A DNA stretch of 59,405 nt from Clostridiales bacterium. Lineage in GTDB: Bacteria > Bacillota > Clostridia > Christensenellales > Aristaeellaceae. The stretch is from the NCBI GenBank assembly GCA_015056325.1, contig SVGL01000013.1:1-59405 (forward strand). Reading direction: 5' to 3'. The notes below the pieces were generated by a model. That model saw only the letters and a list, made by a program, of their open reading frames with translations, was not told the origin of the DNA and did no database searches. Of the stretch, positions 32,663 to 40,783 are shown one piece after another. The position numbers and the translations under genes were made by a program. Position 1 is the stretch's first letter; the number at the start of each line of letters is the position of its first letter.

Positions 32663-32706
32663 GAGTAAAACAACGTTTCCCAAACGTATTCATTGGAGGA
32701 TTCATT

Positions 32707-33864
32707 ATGAAGAAGCTGATTCTGCGCGCGATGGCGCTTGCAATGGCGGCGATGCTGCTGCTGGCCTCCAGCGGCTTGGCGGAGACCATCCGTTTCCGTG
32801 ATAAGGGCAACAATGTCATTGCCCTGCAGACTGCCCTGGCTCAGCTGGGTTATTATGACAAGGATATTGACGGCATCTTTGGCAAGGGCACGCTGGCTGC
32901 GGTCAAGGCCTTCCAGAAGGACCAGTACATGAAGGTGGACGGTCTGGCTGGCTGGGCGACCCAGGCCAAGCTGACCACGCTGACCGGCGTTGTCTTTGAG
33001 GAAACCGAGGATGACAAGGTCGAAATGCCCGAGAAGCCCAAGACCATCTTTGGCGGCGACTATCGCACCATGCAGTTCGGCACCGCGGGTGACCGTGTGC
33101 GCATCCTGCAGCGCGCGCTGCTGGCGCTGGGCTTCAATGTGAAGGTGGACGGCTCCTACGGCAGCACCACCCATGCGGCGGTGAAGGCCTTCCAGAAGAT
33201 CGTTGGCCTGACCCAGGATGGCAAGGCGGGCAAGAAGACCCTGACCAAGCTGGAAGGCTACTTTGACGCCAGCGGCAACTGCACCTCCGGCCCCATTGCC
33301 GGCAATACCCCCGCTGAGCCCGAACCCGATCCCAACGCGCCCGTCTACGGTATCCCCGAGCGTACCCTGCGCTTTGGCTACACCGGCCTGGACGTCAAGT
33401 ACACCATGCAGCGCCTGTACGACCTGGGTTTCTATAACAGCAAGATCGACGAGAAGTTCGGCTCTGGCATGCTGAAGGCCCTGAAGGCCTTCCAGCAGAA
33501 GAACGGCCTGGTGGCGGACGGCGTCGTCGGCCCCAAGACCATCAAGGTGCTCTTCTCCGCCAATGCCCTGGACGCGGATGATCCTGTGCCGCCCAAGCCC
33601 GAACCCGAAGATCCCGTGCTGAACTTCGGTGACTCCGGCGATAAGGTCAAGGCCCTGCAGGTTCGCCTGGCTGCCTTGGGTTATTACACCGGTAAGCTGG
33701 ACGGCAAGTTCGGCAAGGGCACCCAGGAGGCTGTGAAGCTCTTCCAGGCCCGCAATGGTCTGGCGGTGGACGGCAAGGTTGGCCCCCGCACCCAGCTCAA
33801 GCTGGACAGCAGCGACGCTGTACATGCTGAAACCGGTGCTGTGATCATTCCCGGTGTGGGCTGA
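32707..33864 (+). CDS. Secreted protein with four peptidoglycan-binding domains
   Basis: 385 aa. A signal peptide (1-25, cleavage near SGLA) is followed by four PG_binding_1 domains at about 27-92, 117-183, 216-282 and 301-366. Each has the pattern LQxxLxxLGYYxxxxDGxFGxGTxxAVKxFQxxxGLxxDGxxGxxT. Acidic Pro/Glu linkers separate them. No catalytic domain is present, so it may be a wall scaffold, a spore or envelope protein, or bind the wall in competition with hydrolases. It is a close paralogue of the next gene. It has its own promoter and terminator. Confidence 0.92.
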   Translation: MKKLILRAMALAMAAMLLLASSGLAETIRFRDKGNNVIALQTALAQLGYYDKDIDGIFGKGTLAAVKAFQKDQYMKVDGLAGWATQAKLTTLTGVVFEETEDDKVEMPEKPKTIFGGDYRTMQFGTAGDRVRILQRALLALGFNVKVDGSYGSTTHAAVKAFQKIVGLTQDGKAGKKTLTKLEGYFDASGNCTSGPIAGNTPAEPEPDPNAPVYGIPERTLRFGYTGLDVKYTMQRLYDLGFYNSKIDEKFGSGMLKALKAFQQKNGLVADGVVGPKTIKVLFSANALDADDPVPPKPEPEDPVLNFGDSGDKVKALQVRLAALGYYTGKLDGKFGKGTQEAVKLFQARNGLAVDGKVGPRTQLKLDSSDAVHAETGAVIIPGVG

Positions 33865-33878
33865 TAAATCGCATCGAC

Positions 33879-33912
33879 ACGCCGCATCAGAGACGTCTGG
33901 TGCGGCGTTTTT
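33879..33912 (+). terminator. Terminator of the four-repeat protein gene
   Basis: ACGCCGCATCAG pairs with CTGGTGCGGCGT (one G-U pair) and is followed by TTTTT, 15 bases after the stop. Confidence 0.88.
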
Positions 33913-33931
33913 GCTGCGGGAAAATGCAACG

Positions 33932-33984
33932 AATGTAACAAGAATGTAATAAATATTTACAAGCGACATAATCTGTGCTATACT
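33932..33984 (+). promoter_or_regulatory. Promoter of the six-repeat peptidoglycan-binding gene with upstream AATGTAACA box
   Basis: TTTACA (33956-33961), 17 bases, TATACT (33979-33984). The direct repeat GAATGTAACA-A-GAATGTAA (33931-33949) lies upstream, at the same distance as in the paralogue at 32611. Confidence 0.75.
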
Positions 33985-34038
33985 GGCAAAGATGAAACTC
34001 CCCATCTGGCGGAGTGATTCATACCAGGAGGAATGAAC

Positions 34039-36240
34039 ATGATCAAGAAACGGATGCTGCGTGCGGCAGCGATGGCGTTGCTGGCGATGCTGCTGATGAC
34101 AAGCAGCGCGTCTGCTTTGACGCTGCGCTATCCTCAGCGCGGCAGCAACGTGACCAGTTTGCAGAACGCACTGACGCAGCTGGGATATTATACAGGCGTG
34201 ATTGATGGCATCTATGGCAAAGGCACCCGCGCATCGGTGAAAACCTTCCAGGCGGAAAACGGTCTGGCGGATGACGGTGTTGCTGGCCCTGCGACGCTGG
34301 AAAAGATTGCCGAGCTGACCGGCATCCACATTGGCGATATGCCCTCTACCGGCGATCCCGGCACGGATACGCCTGCTGCTGGCAGCGGCCTTTTCGGCGG
34401 TGTGTACACCACCATCCAGTATGGCATGGAGGGCGAGCGGGTCCGCATGCTCCAACAGGCGTTGGATGCGTTGGGCTTCGATGTGGGCAAGGTAGACGGC
34501 GATTTCGGTTCCGCGACCTACCTGGCGGTGAAGGCCTTCCAAAAGCACCAGGGCCTTACCGTGGACGGCAAGGCGGGAAAGCTCACCCTGACCCGACTGG
34601 AATCCTTCTTTGACGAGAACGGAAACTGTACCTCCGGCCCCATCGTGACCACCCCGCCTGTGCAGGAGCAGGGCCCCAGCTACGGTATGCCCACCCGTAC
34701 GCTGCGTTTCGGCATGGCCGGCGAGGACGTACGCTATACCCAGCAGCGACTGGCGGAGCTGAAGTACTTCACTCAGGCAGCCAACGGTCAGTTTGATTCG
34801 GTGACCCTGACGGCAGTCAAGGCTTTCCAGAGCAAGAACGCGCTGAGCGTGGACGGCGCCGTCGGCCCCAAGACCATCGCGGCGCTCTTCTCCGATGACG
34901 CCATCGCTGCGGATGAAACGACGTCTCAGCCCCCCGCAGAGGATTCCACCCCCACGCCGACGCCAGCGCCGACCGATGAGGTAGTGCTCTACCGTACACT
35001 GCGCTACGGCAATTCCGGCGAGGATGTGGCCTTTATGCAGCGCCGCCTGATTGAGCTGGGCTATTTGGCAGGGGAGGCGGACGGTCAGTTTGGCACCAAT
35101 ACCCTTGCTGCGGTCAAGGCCTTCCAGAAGGCCAATGGCCTCACGGCAGACGGCGTGGCGGGCACCATGACCTACGGCGTGCTGCTCTCTGACGCAGCCA
35201 TCCGGGCTGAACAGACTCCAGCGCCCCTGCCTCCTGAGGAGGAAGATACCACCGATCCTAACGGTATTCCGGAACGCAACCTCTCCCAGGGCGATTCCGG
35301 CAATGACGTGAAGTCCGTGCAGACGCGGCTGATCGCGCTGGGCTTTCTCAGCGGAACGGCGGACGGTCAGTACGGCAGCGGTACTGCGGCGGCCATGAAG
35401 GCTTTCCAGCAGATGAACAGCCTCACCGCTGACGGTGAGGGCAATCCCAGCACCTATGCCAAGCTTTATTCCGACGATGCGCTGAACAGCACAGGCGTCA
35501 AGCAGGGGCAGAGCGTCCCGGCGTATACCAACCTGCGTACCGGCGCGACGGGCCCCATGGTCATCCGCCTGCAGCAGGCGTTGGTGAAGCTGAACTACCG
35601 TCTGACCGTCACCGGTACCTATGACGACGCCACCTATGAGGCAGTCAGGTCCTTCCAGGCGATCAACAGCCTCTCTGTGGACGGCGTGGCAGGCAAAAAC
35701 ACCCAGTCGCTGCTCTATTCTGGCAGCGCGAAGGCGTTCCCCACCGGCGGCTCCAGCGGCATCTATGGTTCCATGGGCTATGTGGCACCGCCTGCCAAGA
35801 GCCAGATTCAGCTGCTGCACTGGGCGGATGAGCTTAAAACCACCCTGGGCCACAACCAGGCCTTCCTGGTCTATGACCCGGCGACGGATATCAGCTGGTC
35901 GCTGACGATCATCGCCCGTGGCCGCCACTGCGACGTGGAGCCCTCCACCAAGGCGGATACTGCGGCGATGCATGCTGCCTTCGGCTACAAGGAGACCTGG
36001 ACGCCCAAGCCTGTCTATGTTCGACTGCCTGACGGACGCTGGACGGTAGCTACTACCCACAATGTGGCCCATGGCGTCAATCCCATCCCCAACAATGACT
36101 TTGAGGGCCAGAATTGTGTGCACTTCCTGCGCGATATGTCCGAGACGGAGCAGAACGATCCCGACTACGGCGTGACCAACCAGAAAGCGCTGCGCAAGTT
36201 CTGGAAGGAGCTCACCGGGCAGGACATTCCTTACAAGTAA
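34039..36240 (+). CDS. Secreted protein with six peptidoglycan-binding domains and a conserved C-terminal domain of unknown fold
   Basis: 733 aa from the ATG at 34039, seven bases after AGGAGG. A signal peptide (1-26) leads to six PG_binding_1 domains at about 27-93, 115-180, 210-276, 312-378, 404-470 and 492-558, separated by Pro/Thr/Asp linkers. Residues about 578-733 form a separate domain with AFLVYDPATDISW, RGRHCDVEPSTKADT, TTHNVAHGV and FEGQNCVHFLRDM. The invariant-looking His, Asp, Glu, Cys and His suggest an enzyme, and the layout recalls L,D-transpeptidases, but the SHGCxR motif is absent. I assign no activity. Confidence 0.9.
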   Translation: MIKKRMLRAAAMALLAMLLMTSSASALTLRYPQRGSNVTSLQNALTQLGYYTGVIDGIYGKGTRASVKTFQAENGLADDGVAGPATLEKIAELTGIHIGDMPSTGDPGTDTPAAGSGLFGGVYTTIQYGMEGERVRMLQQALDALGFDVGKVDGDFGSATYLAVKAFQKHQGLTVDGKAGKLTLTRLESFFDENGNCTSGPIVTTPPVQEQGPSYGMPTRTLRFGMAGEDVRYTQQRLAELKYFTQAANGQFDSVTLTAVKAFQSKNALSVDGAVGPKTIAALFSDDAIAADETTSQPPAEDSTPTPTPAPTDEVVLYRTLRYGNSGEDVAFMQRRLIELGYLAGEADGQFGTNTLAAVKAFQKANGLTADGVAGTMTYGVLLSDAAIRAEQTPAPLPPEEEDTTDPNGIPERNLSQGDSGNDVKSVQTRLIALGFLSGTADGQYGSGTAAAMKAFQQMNSLTADGEGNPSTYAKLYSDDALNSTGVKQGQSVPAYTNLRTGATGPMVIRLQQALVKLNYRLTVTGTYDDATYEAVRSFQAINSLSVDGVAGKNTQSLLYSGSAKAFPTGGSSGIYGSMGYVAPPAKSQIQLLHWADELKTTLGHNQAFLVYDPATDISWSLTIIARGRHCDVEPSTKADTAAMHAAFGYKETWTPKPVYVRLPDGRWTVATTHNVAHGVNPIPNNDFEGQNCVHFLRDMSETEQNDPDYGVTNQKALRKFWKELTGQDIPYK

Positions 36241-36246
36241 AACACA

Positions 36247-36280
36247 GGCCGTCTTCCGCGTGGAAGGCGGCCATTTCTTT
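36247..36280 (+). terminator. Terminator of the six-repeat protein gene
   Basis: GGCCGTCTTCC pairs with GGAAGGCGGCC around GCGT, then ATTTCTTT, seven bases after the stop. Confidence 0.8.
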
Positions 36281-36312
36281 CAAAAAAAGTTGTGGCTGTC
36301 ATGGAAAAGTAC

Positions 36313-36341
36313 TTGACACCCGTGCGGGCTTATAGTATAAT
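36313..36341 (+). promoter_or_regulatory. Sigma-A promoter of the ylxM-ffh operon
   Basis: Perfect TTGACA (36313-36318), 17-base spacer, perfect TATAAT (36336-36341). The ylxM ATG follows 43 bases later. Confidence 0.92.
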
Positions 36342-36383
36342 GTCCTGGTGTCAACGGAAACCCCTTGACAGGAGGTGAGCGCC

Positions 36384-36755
36384 ATGTCCGAAGAACGTAT
36401 GGCAGACGAGGTCAGCCGCAAGATCGAGCTGGCTTGGCTGACGGCTTTCTACGGCGGCTTGCTCACTGACAAGCAGCGTCAGGTGTTGACGCTGCACTGT
36501 GAGGAAGATCTCTCCCTGGGGGAAATTGCCCAGGAAGCAGGCGTCAGCCGGCAGGGCGTGCATGATATGCTCACCCGTGCAGCCCAGCGCCTCTTCGATA
36601 TGGAGGAGAAGCTTGGCATGGCAGCGCGCTTCCAGCGAATGGAGGACGGCCTCGAAAGATGCCGCACCCTGCTGAAGGAAAAGCGCTACGATGAAGCCGA
36701 GGGCGTGATCGACACGCTCATCCGGCTCGATCAGGAGGAAAACAATGGCCTTTGA
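36384..36755 (+). CDS. ylxM: YlxM, putative SRP-associated helix-turn-helix protein
   Basis: 123 aa from the ATG at 36384, eight bases after GGAGGTG; an upstream GTG lies in that site. A sigma-region-4-like HTH spans about 20-70 (LTDKQRQVLTLHCEEDLSLGEIAQEAGVSRQGVHDMLTRAAQRL). The C-terminal helices follow. YlxM proteins stimulate Ffh/FtsY in streptococci and are nearly always encoded before ffh. The reading frame overlaps the ffh start by 11 bases, implying translational coupling. Confidence 0.93.
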   Translation: MSEERMADEVSRKIELAWLTAFYGGLLTDKQRQVLTLHCEEDLSLGEIAQEAGVSRQGVHDMLTRAAQRLFDMEEKLGMAARFQRMEDGLERCRTLLKEKRYDEAEGVIDTLIRLDQEENNGL

Positions 36756-38079
36756 GGGCTTGACAGAGAAGCTGCAGGGCGCATTGCGCAAGCTGAGCAG
36801 CAAGGGCAAGCTGACGGAGCAGAGCGTCAAGGAGGGCATGCGAGAGGTTCGCATGGCGCTGCTTGAGGCCGACGTCAACTACGCCGTCGCCAAGGATTTC
36901 ATCAAGAAGGTGACCGAGCGCTGCATCGGTCAGGAGATCACCACCAGCCTGACGGCCTCCCAGCAGGTCATTTCCATCGTTCGCGATGAGATGACCCAGC
37001 TCATGGGCGGTTCAAATGCCAAGCTGACCTGGTCCTCCAGCCCGCTGACGGTTTACATGCTCTGCGGTCTGCAGGGCGCTGGTAAGACCACCATGGCCGC
37101 CAAGCTGGCCGGCTGGCTGGTCAAGCAGGGCAAGAAGCCCATGCTCGCCGCTTGTGACATCTACCGTCCCGCTGCTATCAAGCAGCTGCAGGTGGTCGGT
37201 GAGCAGGTGAAGGTGCCGGTTTACGAGCACGGTACCCAGGATCCCGTTCAGACCGCGAAGGAAGCCGTCGAGCGTGCCCGCTACCTGGGCCGCGATGTGC
37301 TGATCATTGATACCGCCGGCCGTCTGCAAATCGACGAGGTGCTGATGGACGAGCTGGTCCGCATCAAGACCGCCATCAAGCCGCAGGAAATCCTGCTGGT
37401 GGTGGACGCGATGATCGGTCAGGAGTCCGTCAACGTTGCCAAGGCCTTCAACGAGAAGCTGGAGGTTGATGGCGTCATCCTTACCAAGCTGGACGGCGAT
37501 ACCCGCGGCGGTGCGGCCCTGTCCGTGCGCGCGGTGACCGGCAAGCCCATCAAGTTCTCCGGTATTGGCGAAAAGCTGACCGAGATCGAACCCTTCCACC
37601 CCGACCGTATGGCCAGCCGAATCCTCGGTATGGGCGACGTGCTGACCCTGATCGACAAGGCCACTGAGGCCTTCGATGAGGCGGAAGCCGAGAAGATCGC
37701 CAAGAAGGCCCGTACGGCTGAGCTCACGCTGGAGGATTTCCTCGACCAGATGCAGTCCATGAAGAAGATGGGCGGCATCAAGTCGATGCTGGAAATGCTC
37801 CCCGGCATGAGCGGCAAGGACATCGACGTGGACGAGAACGCCATGAAGAAGCCCGAGGCCATCATCCGCTCCATGACGCCCCGTGAGCGTCGCAACCCCA
37901 GCGTCCTCAATGCCAGCCGCCGCAAGCGCATCGCCGCCGGCTCCGGCACCACCGTGCAGGACGTCAACCAGCTCATCCGCCAGTTCGAGCAGGCCAAGGA
38001 CATGATGAAACGCATGACCAGCCAGATGAAGGGCGGCCGGGCACAGCGCATGATGAGGAAGTTCCCCGGCATGCGTTAA
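36745..38079 (+). CDS. ffh: Ffh, signal recognition particle protein
   Basis: 444 aa. An N domain helical bundle (1-85) precedes the G domain: GLQGAGKTT near 106-114, DTAGRLQ near 187, TKLDGDTRGG near 245. The Met-rich M domain (about 300-440) binds 4.5S/6S RNA and signal sequences (ERRNPSVLNASRRKRIAAGSG, then MMKRMTSQM). It targets nascent membrane and secreted proteins to FtsY and SecYEG. Normal length. The ATG lies inside the end of ylxM. Confidence 0.97.
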   Translation: MAFEGLTEKLQGALRKLSSKGKLTEQSVKEGMREVRMALLEADVNYAVAKDFIKKVTERCIGQEITTSLTASQQVISIVRDEMTQLMGGSNAKLTWSSSPLTVYMLCGLQGAGKTTMAAKLAGWLVKQGKKPMLAACDIYRPAAIKQLQVVGEQVKVPVYEHGTQDPVQTAKEAVERARYLGRDVLIIDTAGRLQIDEVLMDELVRIKTAIKPQEILLVVDAMIGQESVNVAKAFNEKLEVDGVILTKLDGDTRGGAALSVRAVTGKPIKFSGIGEKLTEIEPFHPDRMASRILGMGDVLTLIDKATEAFDEAEAEKIAKKARTAELTLEDFLDQMQSMKKMGGIKSMLEMLPGMSGKDIDVDENAMKKPEAIIRSMTPRERRNPSVLNASRRKRIAAGSGTTVQDVNQLIRQFEQAKDMMKRMTSQMKGGRAQRMMRKFPGMR

Positions 38080-38178
38080 TCGGACGAAAGTCCACACTAA
38101 CTTTGCGTGGGTCATATAACAAAGCGTATATGATTTCCATATAGATCAACTCACAAGAATTTGAGGAGGAACACAAAA

Positions 38179-38427
38179 ATGTCTGTTAAGATTCGTCTCA
38201 AGCGCATGGGTATGAAGAAGAAGCCTTTCTACCGCGTTGTCGTCGCTGACGTCATGAGCCCCCGTGACGGCCGCTTCATCGAGGAGATCGGCTACTACAA
38301 CCCCATGACCCAGCCTGCTGAGATCAAGGTTGACGGCGAGCGCGCCAAGTACTGGCTGACCTGCGGCGCTCAGCCCACCGACACCGTTCGCGTTCTGCTG
38401 AAGAAGACCGGCGTCATCGAGAAGTAA
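38179..38427 (+). CDS. rpsP: 30S ribosomal protein S16
   Basis: 82 aa from the ATG at 38179, preceded by AGGAGG. The family opening [42 protein letters not shown] is intact. It is needed for 30S assembly. It is the usual gene between ffh and the KH-domain gene in Firmicutes, about 100 bases after ffh. Confidence 0.97.
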   Translation: MSVKIRLKRMGMKKKPFYRVVVADVMSPRDGRFIEEIGYYNPMTQPAEIKVDGERAKYWLTCGAQPTDTVRVLLKKTGVIEK

Positions 38428-38519
38428 TTGGCAGCATGCCAATCTTTTCGGCATGAGTGTATGCGCCAAGGGCGTACTATGCTTATGTTGATCGCCAGCT
38501 GGCAGAAAGGAACCCTACC

Positions 38520-38756
38520 ATGAAGGAATTGCTCACTTTTGTGGCGAAGTCCCTGGTGGATCATCCCGACCAGGTCGTCGTCCGTGAGACCGAGGCCGAG
38601 GCCATCATCCTGGAGCTCAGCGTTGCTGACGAGGATATGGGCAAGGTCATCGGCAAGCAGGGTCGCATTGCCAAGGCCATCCGCACGGTGATCAAGGCGG
38701 CGACTGCCAAGAACAGCAAGCCTGTCTATGTCGAGATCGTCGAGGACGACAAGTAA
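38520..38756 (+). CDS. khpA: KhpA-type KH-domain RNA-binding protein
   Basis: 78 aa from the ATG at 38520 (AAAGGAA upstream). One KH domain with the RNA-binding loop GKVIGKQGRIAKAIRTV at about 40-56. In streptococci KhpA pairs with KhpB/EloR and influences cell elongation and division; it also binds many RNAs. It is usually encoded between rpsP and rimM, as here. Confidence 0.94.
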   Translation: MKELLTFVAKSLVDHPDQVVVRETEAEAIILELSVADEDMGKVIGKQGRIAKAIRTVIKAATAKNSKPVYVEIVEDDK

Positions 38757-38945
38757 GCCAGGCAACCTCTGCAAAATGTCTGCACGCACTGGCCGCTGAG
38801 TTTGCCCCATCTGCTGTGCGTGAACCTCTCGATTACCATCCAGGTAACCTTCGAGCTTCACGCTTTGCAGCCGGCACAAATTCTGCTCGCCATTACGCAC
38901 ATCCATTTCTGGAGGATGCCTTCCGGCACTGTTAGATACAATTTG

Positions 38946-38982
38946 AAGGGGCGCGGGAAAGACGATTTCCTGTGCCCTTTTT
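38946..38982 (+). terminator. Imperfect terminator upstream of rimM
   Basis: AAGGGGC..GGGAAA pairs with TTTCC..GCCCTT and is followed by T. It could end the ffh-rpsP-khpA transcript before rimM. Confidence 0.6.
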
Positions 38983-39004
38983 CCAAGATTGCTGCCCGAT
39001 GATT

Positions 39005-39070
39005 CGGGCGAGCAATGCTCGCCCCTACGGATATGCAGATGTATTTGTAGGGGCGACCATTGGTCGCCCG
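39005..39070. repeat. Mirrored pair of 24-bp palindromic elements
   Basis: Arm 1 (39005-39028) forms GGGCGAGC-aat-GCTCGCCC; arm 2 (39047-39070) is its reverse complement except that one G-C pair is swapped to C-G (GGGCGACC-att-GGTCGCCC). The two arms can also pair with each other. I recall elements with TAGGGGCGACCATTGGTCGCCC as dispersed repeats in gut Clostridia. Confidence 0.8.
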
Positions 39071-39100
39071 CCCGCGTGACGGATATAAAGGAGAACCTAT

Positions 39101-39622
39101 ATGATCGACTATCTGATGATCGGCGAAGTCCTCAAGCCCCAGGGCATCAAGGGCGAGGTGAAGATCAAGCCCTACGCCGCCAACCACGACGATTTCCGCC
39201 GCTGGAAGACCCTCTACATCAAGCAGGGCGAAAGCTACCAGTCCTTGAAGGTGAAATGCAACCGCGTCCACGAAGGGTTTGTGTACGCGATGCTGGGCGA
39301 GTGCGCCTCCATGGAGGATGCGGAAAAGTTCCGCGCGGTGCAGCTCTATGTGGACCGCGCCCATGCCAATCCCCTGGAGGAGGACGAGGTGTATATCTCC
39401 GACCTCATCGGCTGCGAGGGTGTCGATGAGGAAGGCAAGTCCATCGGCGTTTTGCAGGATGTGCTCCAGCACGGCGTGGTGGACGTGTACGTCTTCAAGG
39501 CGAAGGGAAAGTCTGTCATGGCGCCGGCACTGAAGGCTGTTTTCCCCACGGTGGACGTGGCGGGCAAGCGCATCAGCGTCATCCGCGAAAAGCTGGACGA
39601 AGTTGCAGTTTGGGAGGAGTAA
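39101..39622 (+). CDS. rimM: RimM, 16S rRNA processing protein
   Basis: 173 aa. An N-terminal RimM barrel (IGEVLKPQGIKGEVKIKPYA) and a PRC-barrel C-terminal domain (about 95-170, DEVYISDLIGCEGVDEEGKSIGVLQDVLQ...MAPALKAVFPTVDVAGKRISV). It helps mature the head of the 30S subunit and binds S19. AAAGGAG precedes the ATG. trmD starts three bases after its stop. Confidence 0.95.
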   Translation: MIDYLMIGEVLKPQGIKGEVKIKPYAANHDDFRRWKTLYIKQGESYQSLKVKCNRVHEGFVYAMLGECASMEDAEKFRAVQLYVDRAHANPLEEDEVYISDLIGCEGVDEEGKSIGVLQDVLQHGVVDVYVFKAKGKSVMAPALKAVFPTVDVAGKRISVIREKLDEVAVWEE

Positions 39623-39625
39623 GGG

Positions 39626-40345
39626 ATGAAGATCACCATCCTGACCATCTTCCCGGAGATGTTTGAGAGCGTGCTGAACAGCAGCATCCTCGGCCGTGCC
39701 CGGGAGCAGGGGCTCATCGAGGTGGAGTGCGTGGATATCCGCCCCTTCTCCGACCGCAAGCACAAGAACACTGATGACTACCCCTTTGGCGGCGGCGCGG
39801 GCATGGTGATGCTCGCCCAGCCCATCATGGACGCGATGAAGCATGTCACCGGGGAGGATTTCTCCGGGCGGCGCATCTACATGGGACCTCGCGGCACGAC
39901 GCTGACCACCCAGAAGGCCCGCGAGCTGGCGAAGGAGGAGCACCTGGTGCTGCTCTGCGGCCACTATGAGGGCGTGGATCAGCGCGCGCTGGATAGTTGC
40001 ATCGACGAGGAGATCTCCATCGGGGATTACATCCTCACCGGCGGCGAGCTGGCTGCCATGGTGCTGACGGATGCGGTCAGCCGCTTCATCCCCGGCGTGC
40101 TGGGCTCCGGCGAGAGCGCGGAGGAGGAATCCTTCTCTGACGGCTTGCTCGAGTACCCCCAGTACACCCGTCCCCGTAAGCTCTGCGGCATGGAGGTGCC
40201 GGAGGTGCTGCTGTCCGGCGACCATGCCAAGATCAAGGCCTGGCGGCGGCAGGAGAGCCTTCGCGCGACGAAGAAATTCCGCCCCGACCTGCTGGAGAAA
40301 GCTGAACTCACCCTGAAGGAAAAGAAGCTGCTGGAGGAACTGTGA
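39626..40345 (+). CDS. trmD: TrmD, tRNA (m1G37) methyltransferase
   Basis: 239 aa. A SPOUT methyltransferase with trefoil-knot segments: ILTIFPEMF at the start, the catalytic DDYPFGGGAGMVM near 49-61, GPRGTTLT near 90, LLCGHYEGVDQRALDSCIDEEISIGDYILTGGE near 110-142 (SAM site) and a C-terminal RPRKLCGMEVPEVLLSGDHAKI. It methylates G37 next to the anticodon and prevents +1 frameshifts. The ribosome binding site (GGGAGGAG) lies at the end of rimM. rplS, which often follows trmD, is not found here. Confidence 0.97.
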   Translation: MKITILTIFPEMFESVLNSSILGRAREQGLIEVECVDIRPFSDRKHKNTDDYPFGGGAGMVMLAQPIMDAMKHVTGEDFSGRRIYMGPRGTTLTTQKARELAKEEHLVLLCGHYEGVDQRALDSCIDEEISIGDYILTGGELAAMVLTDAVSRFIPGVLGSGESAEEESFSDGLLEYPQYTRPRKLCGMEVPEVLLSGDHAKIKAWRRQESLRATKKFRPDLLEKAELTLKEKKLLEEL

Positions 40346-40710
40346 TGTTTTTGCGCAAGCTGTGCGTGATCGTGCTGCCGCTGGTGATGGCGGCGCTGCT
40401 GTGCCTGGTGCTGCCGGTCTTGGAGGGCATGCCCTTCTGGACGGAGGTCTTCCAGGGGCTGCTGTTGGGCGTGATGCTGGCGCTGGTGCTGCCCCTGTGC
40501 GGAGCCACCAAGAAGCGCGAGCCCTTCTCCGGCCTGCTGTGGGCGCCGCTCACGGCCCTCATACTGGCGGTGACCGGGCAGTACCTGGCGCTCATCGGCA
40601 TCAACGTGCCGGTATTGTCGCTGCTCAAAACCGGCGATAGCCATGTCATCCTGGTGGAATGTGCCTTCATCGGCTTCCTGAGCGTGCAGATGATCCGTAC
40701 CCGCAAGTGA
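40345..40710 (+). CDS. Small multi-spanning membrane protein, unknown
   Basis: 121 aa from ATG 40345, overlapping the trmD stop by one base (TGATG). Four hydrophobic segments (about 7-25, 34-52, 67-85, 92-110) with short charged loops (TKKRE) and a final RTRK. I do not recognise the family. It occupies the place where rplS would be expected and is translationally coupled to trmD. Confidence 0.75.
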   Translation: MFLRKLCVIVLPLVMAALLCLVLPVLEGMPFWTEVFQGLLLGVMLALVLPLCGATKKREPFSGLLWAPLTALILAVTGQYLALIGINVPVLSLLKTGDSHVILVECAFIGFLSVQMIRTRK

Positions 40711-40783
40711 CGGGAAGATTTTCCCACGCTGATTCGTTGTATAGGCAGGGGAGAATCCCCAAAACCTCACAGGAGGAATGACG

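Larger units (their letters stand above)
38757..39100 (+). other. 344-bp spacer between khpA and rimM with three inverted-repeat structures
   Basis: No gene. A long imperfect hairpin (38818-38863, arms GCGTGAA...CTCGA.TTACC and GGTAACCTTCGAG.TTCACGC), a terminator-like hairpin (38946-38982), and a pair of mirrored palindromes (39005-39070). The usual gene order is tighter, so this looks like inserted or regulatory DNA. Confidence 0.7.

Noticed and set aside
32659..36123. A very long minus-strand open frame (1154 codons) antisense to both peptidoglycan-binding genes
   Set aside because: Its codons are forced by the regular sense repeats in GC-rich DNA; there is no ribosome binding site or recognisable domain, and the sense genes are clear.
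36384..36755. Sigma-factor region-4 protein or phage regulator
   Set aside because: The HTH resembles sigma region 4, but the overlap with ffh and the total length identify YlxM.
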